From Hyposmocoma kahamanoa (Eukaryota > Arthropoda > Insecta > Lepidoptera > Cosmopterigidae): a DNA stretch of 64,000 nucleotides. Below the pieces are notes generated by a model that ran no database searches, was not told the origin of the DNA, and saw only the letters and a list, made by a program, of their open reading frames with translations. Below, in pieces: positions 1 through 11,905 of this stretch. Position 1 is the first letter of the stretch; each line of letters begins with the position of its first letter. The translations under genes were made by a program, and so were the position numbers. The stretch lies in the NCBI RefSeq assembly GCF_003589595.1, contig NW_020653415.1, positions 40,103 through 104,102 of the forward strand. The letters are read 5' to 3'.

Positions 1-778
1 ATTACGGTGACAATTGCGCTCCGATTGGCCAGCCCGAATTCGAAAGAATTGACAGGTGTCGTGTCAATTGTTTCACTTCAATTCGACTAGTTTAGCTTGA
101 GCTTTGCTATAATGGGCGAAAATTGCAAAATATCATATTTAATTACCGATGAAATGTGATTCCGTTTGTTTTGTAATTAGATGTTTTCCTGTTTTTCCCA
201 CACCACCCAATAGAACAGCCACCCATTGTTAGAGATATTATCTTTGTTACATTAAATACAGAATATTTTTGGAATATACGGAGACGTACACACAGGTCAG
301 TTGTTGGCGATGTACTATTTCAACTTTCTAATTTTTTATTTCAGCGCAAACGAGAGTTGTTGCCAGGGAAGATTATTTCGTCTCTATTTCTGGTTATATA
401 CTCGATGCCTGCACCACAAACTATTAAACATAATTGATAAACCGACTATCGAGGATTATGAATGGTTAATACGTTTCTGCGCGACAAGATCTCTATGTGA
501 ACAAAAAGCAGTATCGTCGCGCCGTGTCGTGCTAGCCCTACCTCAGTAGTCCGTGGAGTTAAAAAAATCCGCATGAAAGCTGATCGTAGACAGCTTACCT
601 ATTCATAAATTTTGAAGGCGTGTAAATCCTTAAACTCCCAACCATAGTGGTGACTAATATATTATACCCAGTGAAAAGCCATAACCCCATATGTACCTAA
701 GTACCTACCAGTTTTCGTGGCCTGATACACAGGTATTTTAGGTACATAGACTTTCGTAGTCATACGCAGGCATAGTCA
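1..778. other. Left-edge stretch with no gene recognised
   Basis: Probably an intron or 5' flank of the prophenoloxidase gene, since the first recognisable PPO exon begins at 1062 in mid-protein. A possible splice acceptor lies at about 344-345 after a pyrimidine run. None of the three frames after it reads as prophenoloxidase, so I do not call an exon. Confidence 0.5.
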
Positions 779-1003
779 TTGTAAAAACCAAATACAAAGA
801 TACGACGCAAGCACATAAAAAAATTCGTGAGGTCCGCTAGTTCGTTCCGTGGCTTAGTTGGTTAGCGTCTGACACGGTATGCTAGAATATGTCCGTTCGA
901 ATCCGGCCGGATCGAAGGAATTTTTTCTAAGTGTTCGATCTTTGTATGTAATAATTATAAGAAACTAGTGGAGTAATTTCACATAAAAATAATTGAATAT
1001 CAA
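779..1003 (+). repeat. SINE-A, tRNA-like repeat (copy 1)
   Basis: It contains a tRNA-like core with an A-box-like TGGCTTAGTTGG and a B-box-like GTTCGAATCC, preceded by a conserved AAAACCAAA-rich lead and followed by a tail near AAACTAGTGGAGTAATTTCA. Four other pieces in this window match it (1575-1765, 3997-4075, 47930-48206, 55318-55505). It lies in the intron just before the first visible PPO exon. The family name is unknown, and edges are approximate. The tRNA core is internal rather than at the very 5' end, so it could also be the tail of a longer element. Confidence 0.7.
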
Positions 1004-1061
1004 TTCAATAAAAATTTAAATACATAGACTTTGTAAGAAACTAATTTTAAGATTTTTGTAG

Positions 1062-3489
1062 CTGATGAACCCGGGCGTGCGAGTACAATCAGTGACCATC
1101 GAAAACCTCGAAGGTGATGGCCAGCCAAACACCCTAAACACGTTCTGGATGCAGAGCGATCTCGACCTGTCCCGTGGTTTGGACTTCTCCAATCGTGGAC
1201 CCGTGTTCGCGCGCTACACACATCTTAACCATCGCCGGTTCCGTTACGTGTAAGTATTATTATTTCATAATTGCATTCCACTAGCGCCAAAATGTCATCT
1301 TAAGTAAATTACACCTATTGTAGAATTGGAGTGAACAACACTGGCAATGCTCGGCGTACTACAGTCCGCATCTTCCTGGGACCCAAGTTCGATGAACGTA
1401 ATCTACCGTGGATTCTCGCCGACCAACGGAAAATGTTCCTCGAGATGGACAGATTCGTCACTCCACGTAAGTCGCGGTAGTAACAGAGTAACTGATAATT
1501 AAAGCATTGGGAGAATTGAAAATAAAGTTTATATAGTAATACAAAGTGATTAATAAAACAATACAACTATGTAATTAATTCGTAACTAAATCGAACCGAC
1601 GTCTTCTGGCATATGCCGTGCTATACCAACTAAGCCACGGAACGAACCAGCAGACCTCACGAGATTTTCTGTGCTTCTTGTTGTCATGTCTTTGTATTTT
1701 GATTTTCAACGACTTTTTAGCCATCTATGAGAAATCTATGAAAGTGTTTCGTAGTAGTTTTAATGTCTTCTATCTTATAATATGACTCTAATTGTTTTAT
1801 TATTTATTTGTCCTATGATTTAGCTAAAAGATTCAGGTGTTATTATTATTTTCAAACAATTACAAACATTTCAATTTTTTTTTTCCTTGTGTTATCCGCC
1901 CTTGTTGCACCAAACCGATAAATTATTGGGGCGTTCGTTTTATTATTGGTTTCTAAGGAAATAAATTGTAAATCAGTCTTATTTGAAAGTTAGAGCGCGT
2001 TACCACTATGTCGTGACGACAGATTAACGTGCAGTTTACAGTTCGTGGCTTGTATATTTAAATGAGTTGTTCACATATAGCACGACACGATTAACTGTCG
2101 TTCACGATTTTTTATCGTTACAACGACAATCTGTCGCCACAGTGGGAACAGCTAGAACGACAGTCGTCGGACGATAACAAAACGTCACGATAAAAACGTG
2201 ACGACAGATTGTCGCAGCTCCTATTGTCGTCACGTTTTATTTGTCGCTGTCCGCACGTATTTTGCTCCCCCCCCCCCCCCCCTCTCGCACCCCGCGCCCT
2301 CTGCTCGCTTTGCAGTAGCGTTGGGTCGTAGCCAGAGATGGGCAAGGAGGCTGTCGTGAAACGACAAATTGTCGTCACGATCTAGTGGGAGCAGCTAGTC
2401 ACGACAGTCGTTCAACGATAGAAAATCGTCCACGACAGATAGTCGTGATATGGGAACAGGCTAGACACGACAGTCGTCCAACGATAATAAAACGTAACGA
2501 CATAGTGGGAACGCGCCCTCACATTGAAAATAAATTAAACGTATTTTTAATCATTTATTAAATTATCTGGATTGAAATGAATCTACAAATATCTGCAGCA
2601 GGTCTTACTGGCCTCCCAGATGCTCTATTTTGAAATCGCTCGTTTCAGACATTTTTTTTACATTTAATTGTTTTTACAAACTGCGCGTGGTACGGTGTCT
2701 GAAATAGAAGCGCACATTTATAATCCATGCAACGACAGCGGAGCGCCTTTTTCTTTAGAAATGAATGAAACTTACGATATCTAAAAGGGAGATCGAAATG
2801 ATTTTTTGTCAGTGTTTTACATGTTTTGATGCAATAACATTAAAACGGGCTTTGGGTGCCTAACGCCCTTATTGTTCCCAATGCTTCAAGTTCACGTTAT
2901 CTTCTACAAAGCCAGATAATATTTGTTTTTCTCTTCAGTAAAAGCGGGCCAGAACACTATAACACGTGACTCAACCGAATCTTCCCTGACAATTCCATTC
3001 GAGCAGACGTTCCGCGACTTGAGCGCGCAGGGCCAAGACCCCCGGGTAGACGCTCTCGCTGCTTTCAACTTCTGTGGCTGCGGCTGGCCCCAGCATATGC
3101 TCGTACCCAGGGGCACTGTAGGTGGCGCGCAGTACCAGCTCTTCGTCATGCTGTCTAACTACGACTTCGACAAGGTAATAACACTGAAACTTAACACTTA
3201 AGACTAAATATAGGAACACTGCGGAGCTTTTAATTGAATTACGAATAATATCAACTCGCAGTTGGACCAAGCCGACGGGCGCGAACTGTCCTGTAAAGAG
3301 GCTTCGAGCTTCTGCGGGCTTCGCGACCGCCTGTTCCCCGACAAGCGTGCTATGGGCTTTCCCTTCGACCGGCCTTCTACCTTCGCCAATAATATTGAAG
3401 ACTTCATCCTCTCAAATATGGCGCTGCAAGACGTCACTATCAAACTGCAGAATTCCACCGAGCCCAACCCTAGGAACCCCAGGCAATAG
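1062..3489 (+). CDS. PPO: Prophenoloxidase, 3' part (four last exons)
   Basis: Prophenoloxidase is a type-3 copper oxidase that is activated by proteolysis and drives melanin formation in insect immunity and wound healing. Exons seen: 1062-1249, 1324-1466, 2939-3174, 3262-3489 (stop TAG). All junctions are GT-AG and the phases join without a break, giving about 264 C-terminal residues. This is the hemocyanin/PPO C-terminal domain. It has the family motif FCGCGWPQHMLVPRG (the thiol-ester-like GCGWPQHM), plus PNTLNTFW, RGPVFARYTHLNHR, SFCGLRDR and RAMGFPFDRPS. The copper-binding central domain and N-terminus are not in the window; they should lie to the left. Intron 2 (1467-2938) holds a SINE-A copy and a 526-bp MITE. 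I cannot assign the PPO1 or PPO2 paralogue with certainty. Confidence 0.95.
1575..1765 (-). repeat. SINE-A, tRNA-like repeat (copy 2)
   Basis: On the minus strand this matches the copy at 779-1003: the tRNA-like core (GTGGCTTAGTTGG) and the upstream conserved lead with CATAGATTTCTCATAGATGG. It lies inside PPO intron 2 in the opposite orientation to the gene. Confidence 0.7.
1993..2518. mobile_element. 526-bp MITE, copy 1 (TTA-type target)
   Basis: A non-autonomous element in PPO intron 2. Its ends are inverted copies: GAGCGCGTTACCACTATGTC at the left and, read inward from the right, GGGCGCGTTCCCACTATGTC. The inside is full of short inverted motifs of the type GTCGT/ACGAC. The flanks are TTA at the left and TCA at the right, a decayed 3-bp target duplication judging from the better-preserved copy at 33443-39309. 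A run of 16 C occurs at 2267-2282. TTA duplication and GGGCGCG ends fit a PIF/Harbinger derivative (inference). Confidence 0.8.
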
Positions 3490-3913
3490 ACTACAGCGTT
3501 TCTTCGACAAGGCAATACTTTCTAAAACAACCGGAGATGTTAAAAGAAGATACTAAAACCAGGATCTTTAGATACTGCTAGTTAAGATTTTAAAATAATC
3601 AAGAAACTAACTACTTTACATGCAAGTAGGCAGATCAGTTTGCTGTGGCACATTTGTGTAAACATTAAGAAACAGTGGCAGTTTAATTATTTACTTAATA
3701 ACAGTTTGTGAATAAATAGCCAGGTTATTATTGAGACTGGAAAATTAAACTTATTTAGTGTCTTCATTATTTTAGTTAAGTTGCATTTAAAAATAGAAAG
3801 ATTGATAGAAATAAGTTTCATGAATTGTTAAAGTTTTTGTACATATTAGCGTATTGTTAAGTTTGACCCAATTATAACTATAAAATATGTTGTTATTGCA
3901 TGTTACAAGTATA

Positions 3914-3933
3914 AATAAAAGCAAGGAATAAAA
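3914..3933 (+). other. PPO poly(A) signals
   Basis: Two AATAAA hexamers (3914-3919 and 3928-3933) lie 425-440 bases after the PPO stop codon. They are the likely 3' end of the transcript; 3490-3913 is then the 3' UTR. Confidence 0.6.
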
Positions 3934-3996
3934 TGCAACATTTCTTTTATTTTCATAAACAATTTACAATTTTAATTTAATTTTTAACTTTATTGC

Positions 3997-4075
3997 GTGT
4001 CAGGATGTCTCACCACCATGATATACAATTATTTTTTGTGAAATTACTCCACTAGTTTATATATAAATTATTCAT
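3997..4075 (-). repeat. SINE-A 3' fragment (copy 3)
   Basis: This matches the 3' tail of the 47930-48206 copy on the opposite strand (the CACCACCAT and CCACTAGTTT blocks). Only the tail remains. Confidence 0.6.
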
Positions 4076-4245
4076 TAAAAAACTTTTTTATATCAATATT
4101 TTTTATCTTCTTGTGGTATTGAAAGGCTCTGTAAAACTAATTAATAGTCTTCATCCTTTGGTTCCTCTACAGCAACAGTCTGTAAAAATACTTGTTTTTA
4201 ATCATTTTATAAAAATAAGCATTTCTTTATTAAATCCATGAATGA

Positions 4246-4785
4246 ATCAGGCCTATCATTTAGTATCATGTTGTTATCAAATATAACACATTTCGGCTCG
4301 TGTTGTTTGTCATCATTGGGAGTTTTAACTCTTATTTTACCATTTAATAAATAGAACAAACTAGATTCCGGGTTATACTTACATTTTCAATGTGCTTCAA
4401 GACTGCTGGGACAGACTGTGCTGGGCCATAGATAGTATTACTGACACAGCAATCACAAATCTAGTTCTGCTACTTATTGTCTTTGCTGGTTCCATGGTAA
4501 TGTGTGTGGGTTTATGAGAATGCTGTCATTGTACGAGCACAATGTGCATTTGACAAACTATCATGGCAGACAAACCCATGGATTGTGGGAAAAATAAGCC
4601 TTTTTATTGACGTTCATGTCACCTTTGGATGAAATTCGCGTGTTCTAGAACAACAAACGTTAGTTATTAATTGAGAAAAAATTATGTTTTAAAAAAATAA
4701 TCAAATTCTTCAAATCAGGCCTATCATTTAATATCATGTGTTTAAATCATACAAACACATTTCGGCTCGTGTTTTTTATCATCAC
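4246..4785. repeat. Pair of about 70-bp direct repeats
   Basis: The segments 4246-4316 and 4714-4785 are diverged direct copies. Both begin ATCAGGCCTATCATTTA and contain ACACATTTCGGCTCGTGTT followed by a TCATCA run. They are 468 bp apart and enclose an unrelated AT-rich stretch. They could be two tandem insertions of a short repeat or the ends of a small unclassified element. Confidence 0.5.
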
Positions 4786-5703
4786 AAAGGAGAAGCTACT
4801 TTGTTAGTAAAAAAACTGTTTGCTTGACGTGTGACCAAATGTCGTAAGCAAATAATCTTATCTTGTCAAATTTCCCGATTATTATTCAAGAAAAAGCTTA
4901 TCTGGCGTTTGTATTGCATCGATAAGCCAATTTAAACTGCTAATTAGCTTATTACAGTTACTTAATTAGCTTTTTGGGTAAAAACTCCGAAACACGTGGT
5001 GCACAAATAGAACATATGAATTTATTTTACTTAAATCATTATTACGTACCTGAATATTTTTTGTATGTGTACTGAAGAATAAAAGCAACGTTCACATATC
5101 ATATTTCTTAACAAATTATTAATTTTATATGGTAAATAACTATAATAAAATCGACAAGACGCGTCCTCGCCTTACAGCAGCGCGAGCGAAGAGAAAAAGT
5201 ATGGAGGCAGACAGAGAAAGAAAAACATTAAACATTATTGGAAAGATGAGATGGAAAAAGACCGTAGAATAGATGAACATTTTTATTTTGTCATAATGAC
5301 ATTGACGTTTAATTTTCTAATGAAACTTTAGCAGCTTGTGTTTTTGCAATAAATAAAATAAGTCGACAATGTGCTCCCTAAAAATAAACACGAAACTTAG
5401 AGGATGGAAAAAAAAAAGGAAGCACGAAACCAACCAAATCGATTAAATATTTTTATAAGCAACCAGTCTCTCTCTCAATCTCCAATACCACGCTGATCAC
5501 ACAGATTATGTAGAGTGGTGATGTTATACCTAAGGACTTATGTTATGGCCTTCTAACAAACACAGTAGTGAATAGAGATTTTGTATCATATAATAATAAT
5601 AATGTGTTAGTAACAATTTTATTCTTAAAAATTATGTTAGTAGGCACTAAATCTAAACATTATTAAATTAAAATTAAAATAAAAACATGAACATTTGAGG
5701 CAA
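4786..5703. other. Intergenic, no gene recognised
   Basis: An AT-rich stretch without convincing coding potential on either strand. It may include 3' untranslated sequence of the LINE fragment that ends at 5704 (minus strand). Confidence 0.4.
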
Positions 5704-6240
5704 TTAAAAACGAGGCGAAAAAAGTTGCCGCATAAAGGGAGAGTCAATTCTCCTGGCAATGGTTTTCAGTATTGGGTTGTAGCTGGCTCGCAGTCTGCAG
5801 AGCAGTGAGGGCGACTTTTTGCGCATAATGGCATAAAAGTCATCAGTGCGAGTCTGTGCAAACATGCCTGACGCGCTGCAGAACCGCGGCAACCCCAAAA
5901 ACATACGAAAACCATAGTTATATTGTACTCGCAGGGCGCTGATGGCTCTGTGCGTATAGTTGGTCCAAAGGCTGCATGTGTAAAAAACTTGGCAGTATGA
6001 TTTAAAAAGTAGAATCTTTACTTGTTCACTGCAACGCGCAAACCTTCGCACCACCATATTACACCTGACCGCCAGCGCCCTGCGTTCCCTCTCAATATCC
6101 ATGAGGTCCTTAAGGTCGTCGGAGACAAAATGGCCAAGGTACTTGTATTGATAGACCCGCTCGAGTTCTATATTGCTTATCTTAATGGGTGGAACATAGC
6201 TCGGTAGGTACTTAGCCTCCAGCGGCCCTAAAGACCATTA
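5704..6240 (-). pseudogene. Non-LTR retrotransposon reverse transcriptase, C-terminal fragment
   Basis: On the minus strand the open frame ends at 5704 with the distal part of a LINE reverse transcriptase. The YKYLGHFVSDDL block lies upstream of the annotated methionine, followed by ERERRALAVRCNMVVRRFA, SYCQVFYTCSLWTNY and LRVQYNYGFRMFLGLPRFCS. This is the thumb and post-catalytic region found in CR1/Jockey-group LINEs. The catalytic FADD region is missing, so the copy is 5'-truncated and dead. The clade assignment is from pattern memory and is uncertain. Confidence 0.75.
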
Positions 6241-7978
6241 TCACACTCTTTTTTAAGCCTAATTTATATAAGCCTTCAACATTTAATTACCGATCAAAAG
6301 TTTAAGCTCTTCATATTTTTTAGTTAAAATCCCATTTTCTCTTATTTTCAGCGTTTTTAAATAAGCAACGGTAATCGATATTTCAAATTTTAAAATGACA
6401 CCTAAACCTTTCAAAAAGTATAATAACATAATATGTATAACATATACTTGTAGGTTCCGTGCGGAAGCTCTTCAAACTCGAGATAATTGCCCCCACTGAA
6501 TCTTTACCCAGACTAATAATTTCATCTATATGTAATTTCATTTCATTTCTTGTTCGTCCTGTCATTTGATATCATATACTTATAAAAAAGTGTCCACTTC
6601 GTGTACTTACCTAAATATCTGAAACTTTACCAATTATACCTAGATGTTTGTGTGGCGTATTTAAACCTGCATAGAAGCAATAGACGTATACACATCACAA
6701 AGTAAAAGAATTGTAGAATACGATCTTGACGCTTTTGAGAACGTCGAACGTATAGGTTGTATATACAGCGCCTATGTACCTAAAAGCATGTTTTATACGA
6801 GTATAACTGTATACCTTTTTGTTTTTTAAGTTGGTCTATTAATAAAACTGCTAAGTATTATCTGACACCCAGAGATGCTGCGCATTCGTCTCCTTTACAA
6901 AACACACACAGATAAATATGTGGTGGTCATAATCGTAACCGGGCACCATACTACGCACCTATGCGCCAGCCCCAATGCGCATCCTGAGCGTGTTTACGAA
7001 CCGCTAGAACAACCCAATGTTAGCCCAGTGGACATCATTGCACATTTCGATATGAATGTTTTAATGGATTTTTATTGTATGCTAACACGTGTTAAGTATA
7101 CAATAGAATTAAAATCTTAAGAAACTAAAAATACTTAGCTCTTTAAGATTATAATTTTGTTTTCCTACTCCTGATTGATTGACTCCTGATATGATTTCGA
7201 GTGCTTTAAACCATACTCAAATCCTGACTTGAGCATCGAGTAGCGTTCTAGAATACGACCCTCAGTGTCTTATTTATAATCAAATTTAGCACATTCAAGA
7301 ATACAGTTGTATAATAAATAAAAAATAGGTAACCATATTTTTTTTATTACATTTTTGGGCCATTATTCTGGAAAGGAAAAGAAAACACGTTTAAGCCGTC
7401 ATACGCATCGCAGAGCGAATTTTTGTGTATCAACTACTAATCTAATATTTTAACCCAACTGCACTGTATAGACATAATATGATTCTAGAAGAGTACCAAA
7501 ATCGTTAGGTCACCGACTCATGACGGACGATTAATACAAAGTCCTGCGTCCTGATTTTGATTCAAATAGGAATCGATTCGATCGGGTAGTCTCGAAATGA
7601 GATGGGTTTCTGAGCGAGAAGATGAACCTGATTCCTACTATATCTTTCTAGTTTGTGAGTTAAATCACCTAATGTTCCGATTAGAAATGTCAAAAGTTTC
7701 CGATCGGCCAGTTGTGAATCGCAATTATGCGCCTCGACCCGGAAAAGACGCAGTTTCCGATCGGGAGAGGCAATCAAAATCAAACTGCTGTTCTCCTGAA
7801 TCTTAGTGCATTTAGCTGAATGTGGATACACAGAATTATAAATGTCAATAATATTCAAACGATTCTACTAATAATTGCTACAACAATTTTAACAGGCGTC
7901 ACTTGTTAAAAAAATCTGATAATACTTTGAAGATCGCTAACTATGAATTATTATTTAATTTAAGTTGTGTATCATGTA
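6241..7978. other. Intergenic, no gene recognised
   Basis: There are only short open frames. The segment 7600-7800 has a repeated TTTCCGATCGG motif but no recognisable protein. Confidence 0.4.
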
Positions 7979-8182
7979 GGAAATGAAACTATTTTTCAGG
8001 ATTTAAATCGCGTACCTATATTTGTTTTTCAAACAAACCGACGGCGACGCTTCAGGCCTTTTACAGGTCCCATGGCACGGTTGACCAGTCAACCGGAGTC
8101 ACCTGTAAAGGGCCCGAAACGTTGATTTATTTGAAAAAACAAATATACGCTTATATAAATCCAGAAAAATAATTTCATTTCC
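7979..8182. mobile_element. Palindromic hairpin MITE (copy 1)
   Basis: It begins GGAAATGAAACTATTTTTC and ends with the inverted version of that sequence. The arms run on through GGATTTAAATCGCGTA into an AT-rich ATATTTGT, with a loop containing CCTGTAAAGGGCCCGAAACG. The same element occurs at 57251-57397, and half of it at 56895-57040. It is followed by GTGTAACAATCGCAAAAACC, which also flanks the other copies. Confidence 0.75.
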
Positions 8183-8233
8183 CAAGTGTAACAATCGCAA
8201 AAACCTAAGAACTCGATTATGTAAACTCGATAC

Positions 8234-8316
8234 TGCAACTGTTATGGACAGGCGTGCAGCTTACCATCAGGCGTACGACTTGTTCGTCCCGCCGCTTGAT
8301 ATTATAGTAAAAAAAA
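8234..8316 (+). repeat. LINE 3'-end repeat (RTE-like tail), copy 1
   Basis: A tail of the form CTGTTATGGACAGGCGTG, AGCTTACCATCAGGCG, ACTTGTTCG and then poly(A). At least ten truncated copies on both strands share it in this window, all ending at the same A-rich 3' end, as expected of 5'-truncated retrotransposons. I infer an RTE-type LINE from its resemblance to lepidopteran RTE 3' ends; no reverse transcriptase of this family is seen here. Confidence 0.6.
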
Positions 8317-8367
8317 ATTTATCGTGGTTGACTTTTTCAATCTAAACTTTTTGCGTGTCTTTTTTAT

Positions 8368-9080
8368 TAACCGACTTCAAAAAAAGGAGGAGGTTCTTAA
8401 TACGACTGTATCTTTTTTTGTATGTATGTTACGCGATAACTCCGGTATATGTGCACCGATTTTCATGATTCTTTTTTTGTTGGAAAGAGGGCACCTCTAT
8501 GGCGGCTTTAGACGCCGCCTATTTTCACCGGCTGGCTGAGGCAGTCTCTTTAGCCAAGAGTCGCCAAAGAGAGTGTCACACTTGCGAAAATATTCGATAG
8601 TTTTTGTTTACGGAATTGTCATGTCAGCGATTGCACATTGTTTGCTTTGTTTGATAAAATTTTTTTGTAAAACCACGAAATAATATAATTATATCGCCTA
8701 TCATGAAGTTCACGAGGCCGTTTTATTGTTCGTTAGGGGAGCGATAAATTCCCCAAACCTCCATAGTGGTCCCATTTGATTTTGAAGAAAATCATCAACC
8801 TCTAAGAGTGGCTGTTCACGCATGAAGATTCATTTTTATAAATAGCGCCTAAATTTTATTATAAGGATTGTATTTTAATGGTTGATTTTGGTATTCTCTG
8901 ATTCAAGGCGTTCAATATACTTTGAGTAGTGAGAACCGATTTTTATTATCTCCTGTGTCAAGTTCCGTATAGTGACGAACGAGGGGATGAATCCGGATTT
9001 GCGCACTTTCCGGTAATCGATTTCAAAAAAACTTGACTGTACTTTTGAGTTAGGTTTTTTTAGTACTCTGTACTGAAATT
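8368..9080 (+). repeat. Unclassified dispersed repeat D (copy 1, interrupted)
   Basis: It starts ACCGACTTCAAAAAAAGGAG and carries GTATGTTACGCGATAACTCC and TGATTCTTTTTTTGTTGG. After an interruption near 8510-8700 it resumes with CTCCATAGTGGTCCCATTTG and ACTTTGAGTAGTGAGAACCG. The same blocks appear in reverse at 26155-26600, 30648-30782 and 44690-44990. It contains no protein-coding frame. Confidence 0.65.
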
Positions 9081-9159
9081 ATAATAAAATGATAATATGT
9101 GCGGTTACAGGTAAAGACTTTCCATAATTGGTTTTACCGTTAATTTAAAATTGAATGTT

Positions 9160-9520
9160 ATTTGCTTTGGAAGGCCCGCCCCGGCCACAACCCGTCCGCG
9201 ATTGAGCGCGCTTGTAAAGACGTTGGAGGAAAAGGGGAAAGACTGCGCGATTGCGCTGATTAGTCACGCGTGCAATCGCGCACCACTCCATTCCACACGC
9301 ACCACTTTCACGTGGTAGTTTCACGCGGTGCATCCTGCGCTATTTTAACCTTTACACGGACGCCGCTCTTTCCGTTTTGTAACAAAAACGAACACGAGCA
9401 ATCGCGCGTGAAAGAATATAAGCTCAAAACATTTCAAACAGGTAATTGCACACGATTTCGTGTGCAGGATTTCCCGCGAGCAATCCTGTACGCTCCTGAT
9501 CACGCGCGAAAGAGTGAAAG
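9160..9520. other. GC-rich island rich in CGCG/GCGATTG motifs
   Basis: This 360-bp patch is much richer in G+C than its surroundings. It repeats short motifs such as GCAATCGCGC, GATCACGCGCG and CACGCG on both strands. No convincing protein is encoded. It could be a CpG-rich promoter, a decayed exon or a mobile element; the sequence does not decide. Confidence 0.35.
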
Positions 9521-11289
9521 GGCTATTACATACATAAAACATGCGTATTCCATTCAATTAATCGATTATAAATAGAATAATTTTTGTTCAAGTATTTGTT
9601 GATTACAAGTAGTCGTAACAATAATATTGTAGAAAAATACTGGAATAAGATAGTCAAGTCCTTTATTTTACTTTTTTTTAAATGTTTATTACTTAAAAAA
9701 ATGAAGACTTTAAGTTTTAATCGACTTCATATATTAAAATTATTGTCCTTCGAATAAAATGAGCTTATTATATAACATCTTTTTGTAATAGAAGATTTTA
9801 TCGATTAATTTAAATAATGAATACACACGTCAATATAAGAACTTGCGACTGCCTTAATTAATTATACTAGATGGTTTTCTGTTGGTAATTGATCAAATTG
9901 ATGAATGGCAAGACAAATGAAAATGTTAGCGCTGACAAAATTATGGTAAAATCTTATTAATAAGAGGTTTACTTAATGAGGGCCCCGTGTGAAATTTTTG
10001 TGATTATTTCTCGGATTTCGAACTTTGCTGCTCTGCATATTTGGATGGCAATTTAGGTGGAATAAACTAGACCACCTTCGTCCTCGCAAGCAACGTATTC
10101 ATACAGATGACCAACTCCAGGTTTTTGTAAAGACAGCGCCCTGTTAATTCTACTACATATCCGGCGATGTATGTAATTATTTGCTTACTATATTTGGACA
10201 TTCGAGGCAACGTGCTGCGAAAATTATCGAAATTACAGATACTACTGATAATAGATACTACAAAACTAAAAAAAACGAAACGTTACTAAACTTTATAACA
10301 AAAGAGTTATACAATGTTTTTATAATGTTGCTAATGGTCATATTAATTTCCGTCCCTTTGTTTTCAAAATCGATCAGAATCGAGACGGTGTTGCCTAACG
10401 TATACATGTTAAATTTTAAACACTAAATGTTAAATTTGGCCAAAGAAATGTACGGACAACAGCACATCAGACTACACATTTTTGTTCGAAAATCGCCTCC
10501 ATTGCAACGGAACAAGATACGTCAATGTGTAGCTTGATATGCTGTTGACTTTACAAACGACCGTACCACGAAACTGAATGCATTATACAAAAGTGCGCTC
10601 GTTCGATATTCATAGCGTATTAATAAAGGATCACAAATATATCGCACCAAAAGAAAATCCGCAGTGTATTACAAATCATGAGACATACACTCGGTTGCAT
10701 ATTTGTTTTCTCGAAATTCGTATAAAACCAAAATAATTGTTTTTAAAATAAATTATGCATCTTCTGATTACAAAATCACTTTCCCGTGGAAGGAAACGTC
10801 CCTATATGTACATATACACGTATACACACAGTTATGGTGCATTGGCAGTTTATAATGGCACAATTATTCATTTTTCGCATTTTCGACTGGTGTTTATCTA
10901 CGATAACGGTCGAACGCGTTCTGAAGTGTAGCAGCGGCAAATAAGTGAATTTCACTTACTTTGGGCACGCGAAGTACGTACAATTGCGGCGTCTATCTAG
11001 ATAATTATGTATGTGGTCCCGTCACTTGATAATATAAAAAAATACGCCTACAGGCTTAAATACTTTTTAGACCTAAATTATTTTTGTACACAAAACAGAA
11101 ATAGGTGATGCAACAAGCTCAAGCTTATATCTATTTTTTATTTTTTTTTTCATCCTCTAAGATATTTTTACATTAAACACAAATGACAGTGTAAGATTGC
11201 TCCCACCATTCGATTGTTTTAGTAATAGTACTTTAGTATTAGTAGCCGGGAGTGACATAAAATTATACCATCTTAAGACAAATTTATAT
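9521..11289. other. Intergenic, no gene recognised
   Basis: AT-rich and without coding signatures or recognisable repeats, apart from simple A/T runs. Confidence 0.4.
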
Positions 11290-11412
11290 TGATGATCACT
11301 ATATAAACTGTGGTTGTCTATGTGTGTGTCCATGGCACCCGCGACACAGGGTTTCCCTAGTGCGGGGCTATGTTGAGTGTGTGCGTTATTATTATTATTA
11401 TTATTATTATAA
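11290..11412 (+). repeat. SINE-B 3' part with (TTA)n tail
   Basis: The body contains TGTGTCCATGGCACCCGCGA and TTTCCCTAGTGCGGGGCTAT, and ends in about eight TTA repeats. It matches the tail half of the tRNA-headed SINE at 11553-11766 and 56510-56816. It resembles Metulj-type lepidopteran SINEs (recalled, not searched). Confidence 0.65.
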
Positions 11413-11552
11413 ACAGTTGAAGATGCAAAAAAGGTTTGTTAAATTTATTTTCTATGATGAGTTTTAAAGGGGACATTCACTATCCTGCATTGCAGTCCGC
11501 CGTGTAATGCATCTTGCAGGATTATAATAATTATAATATAATAATAAAGCAT

Positions 11553-11766
11553 ACACTCATAGCCCTGTACTAGAGAAACAATGTATCATGGGTGCCATGG
11601 ACACACACCTAGATAACCACAACACCACCAACCACAAAGTACACCCAAACTCACGAGAGAAATAAATGTAGGCCAAACAAATATTTCTCCCGAACCTAGA
11701 ATCGAACCCGGGACCTCTGCGTGGTAGTCCAGCATAGTAACCGTTCGGCCACGGAAGCATTATGAA
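11553..11766 (-). repeat. SINE-B, full tRNA-headed copy
   Basis: Read on the minus strand it starts at 11766 with a tRNA-like head. The A box is in TGGCCGAACGGTTAC and the B box in GGTTCGATTCTAGGTTCGGG-like sequence. It continues to the CCATGGCACC body and a TTA/ATA-rich tail below 11553. It faces the copy at 11290-11412 tail to tail. Outside both copies, 11468-11500 and 11868-11895 carry inverted ATTCACTATC and GGCAGTCCG blocks, so the SINE may have landed in an older MITE. Confidence 0.7.
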
Positions 11767-11905
11767 CGTAGTCGCAGCCATCATGCAATCCTGCAATGGG
11801 TCCTGCGAGACTCCATACGTTGGCCATACAGGATATTGTGTGAGTAATCTCCTGCCTGCGCAGCGGACTGCCGTGCAGATAGTGAATGGGCCGTATGGAT
11901 GCATA

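Noticed and set aside
301..549. 82-codon open frame after a splice-acceptor-like site, possibly an upstream PPO exon
   Set aside because: None of its three frames contains prophenoloxidase motifs, and no matching donor is evident.
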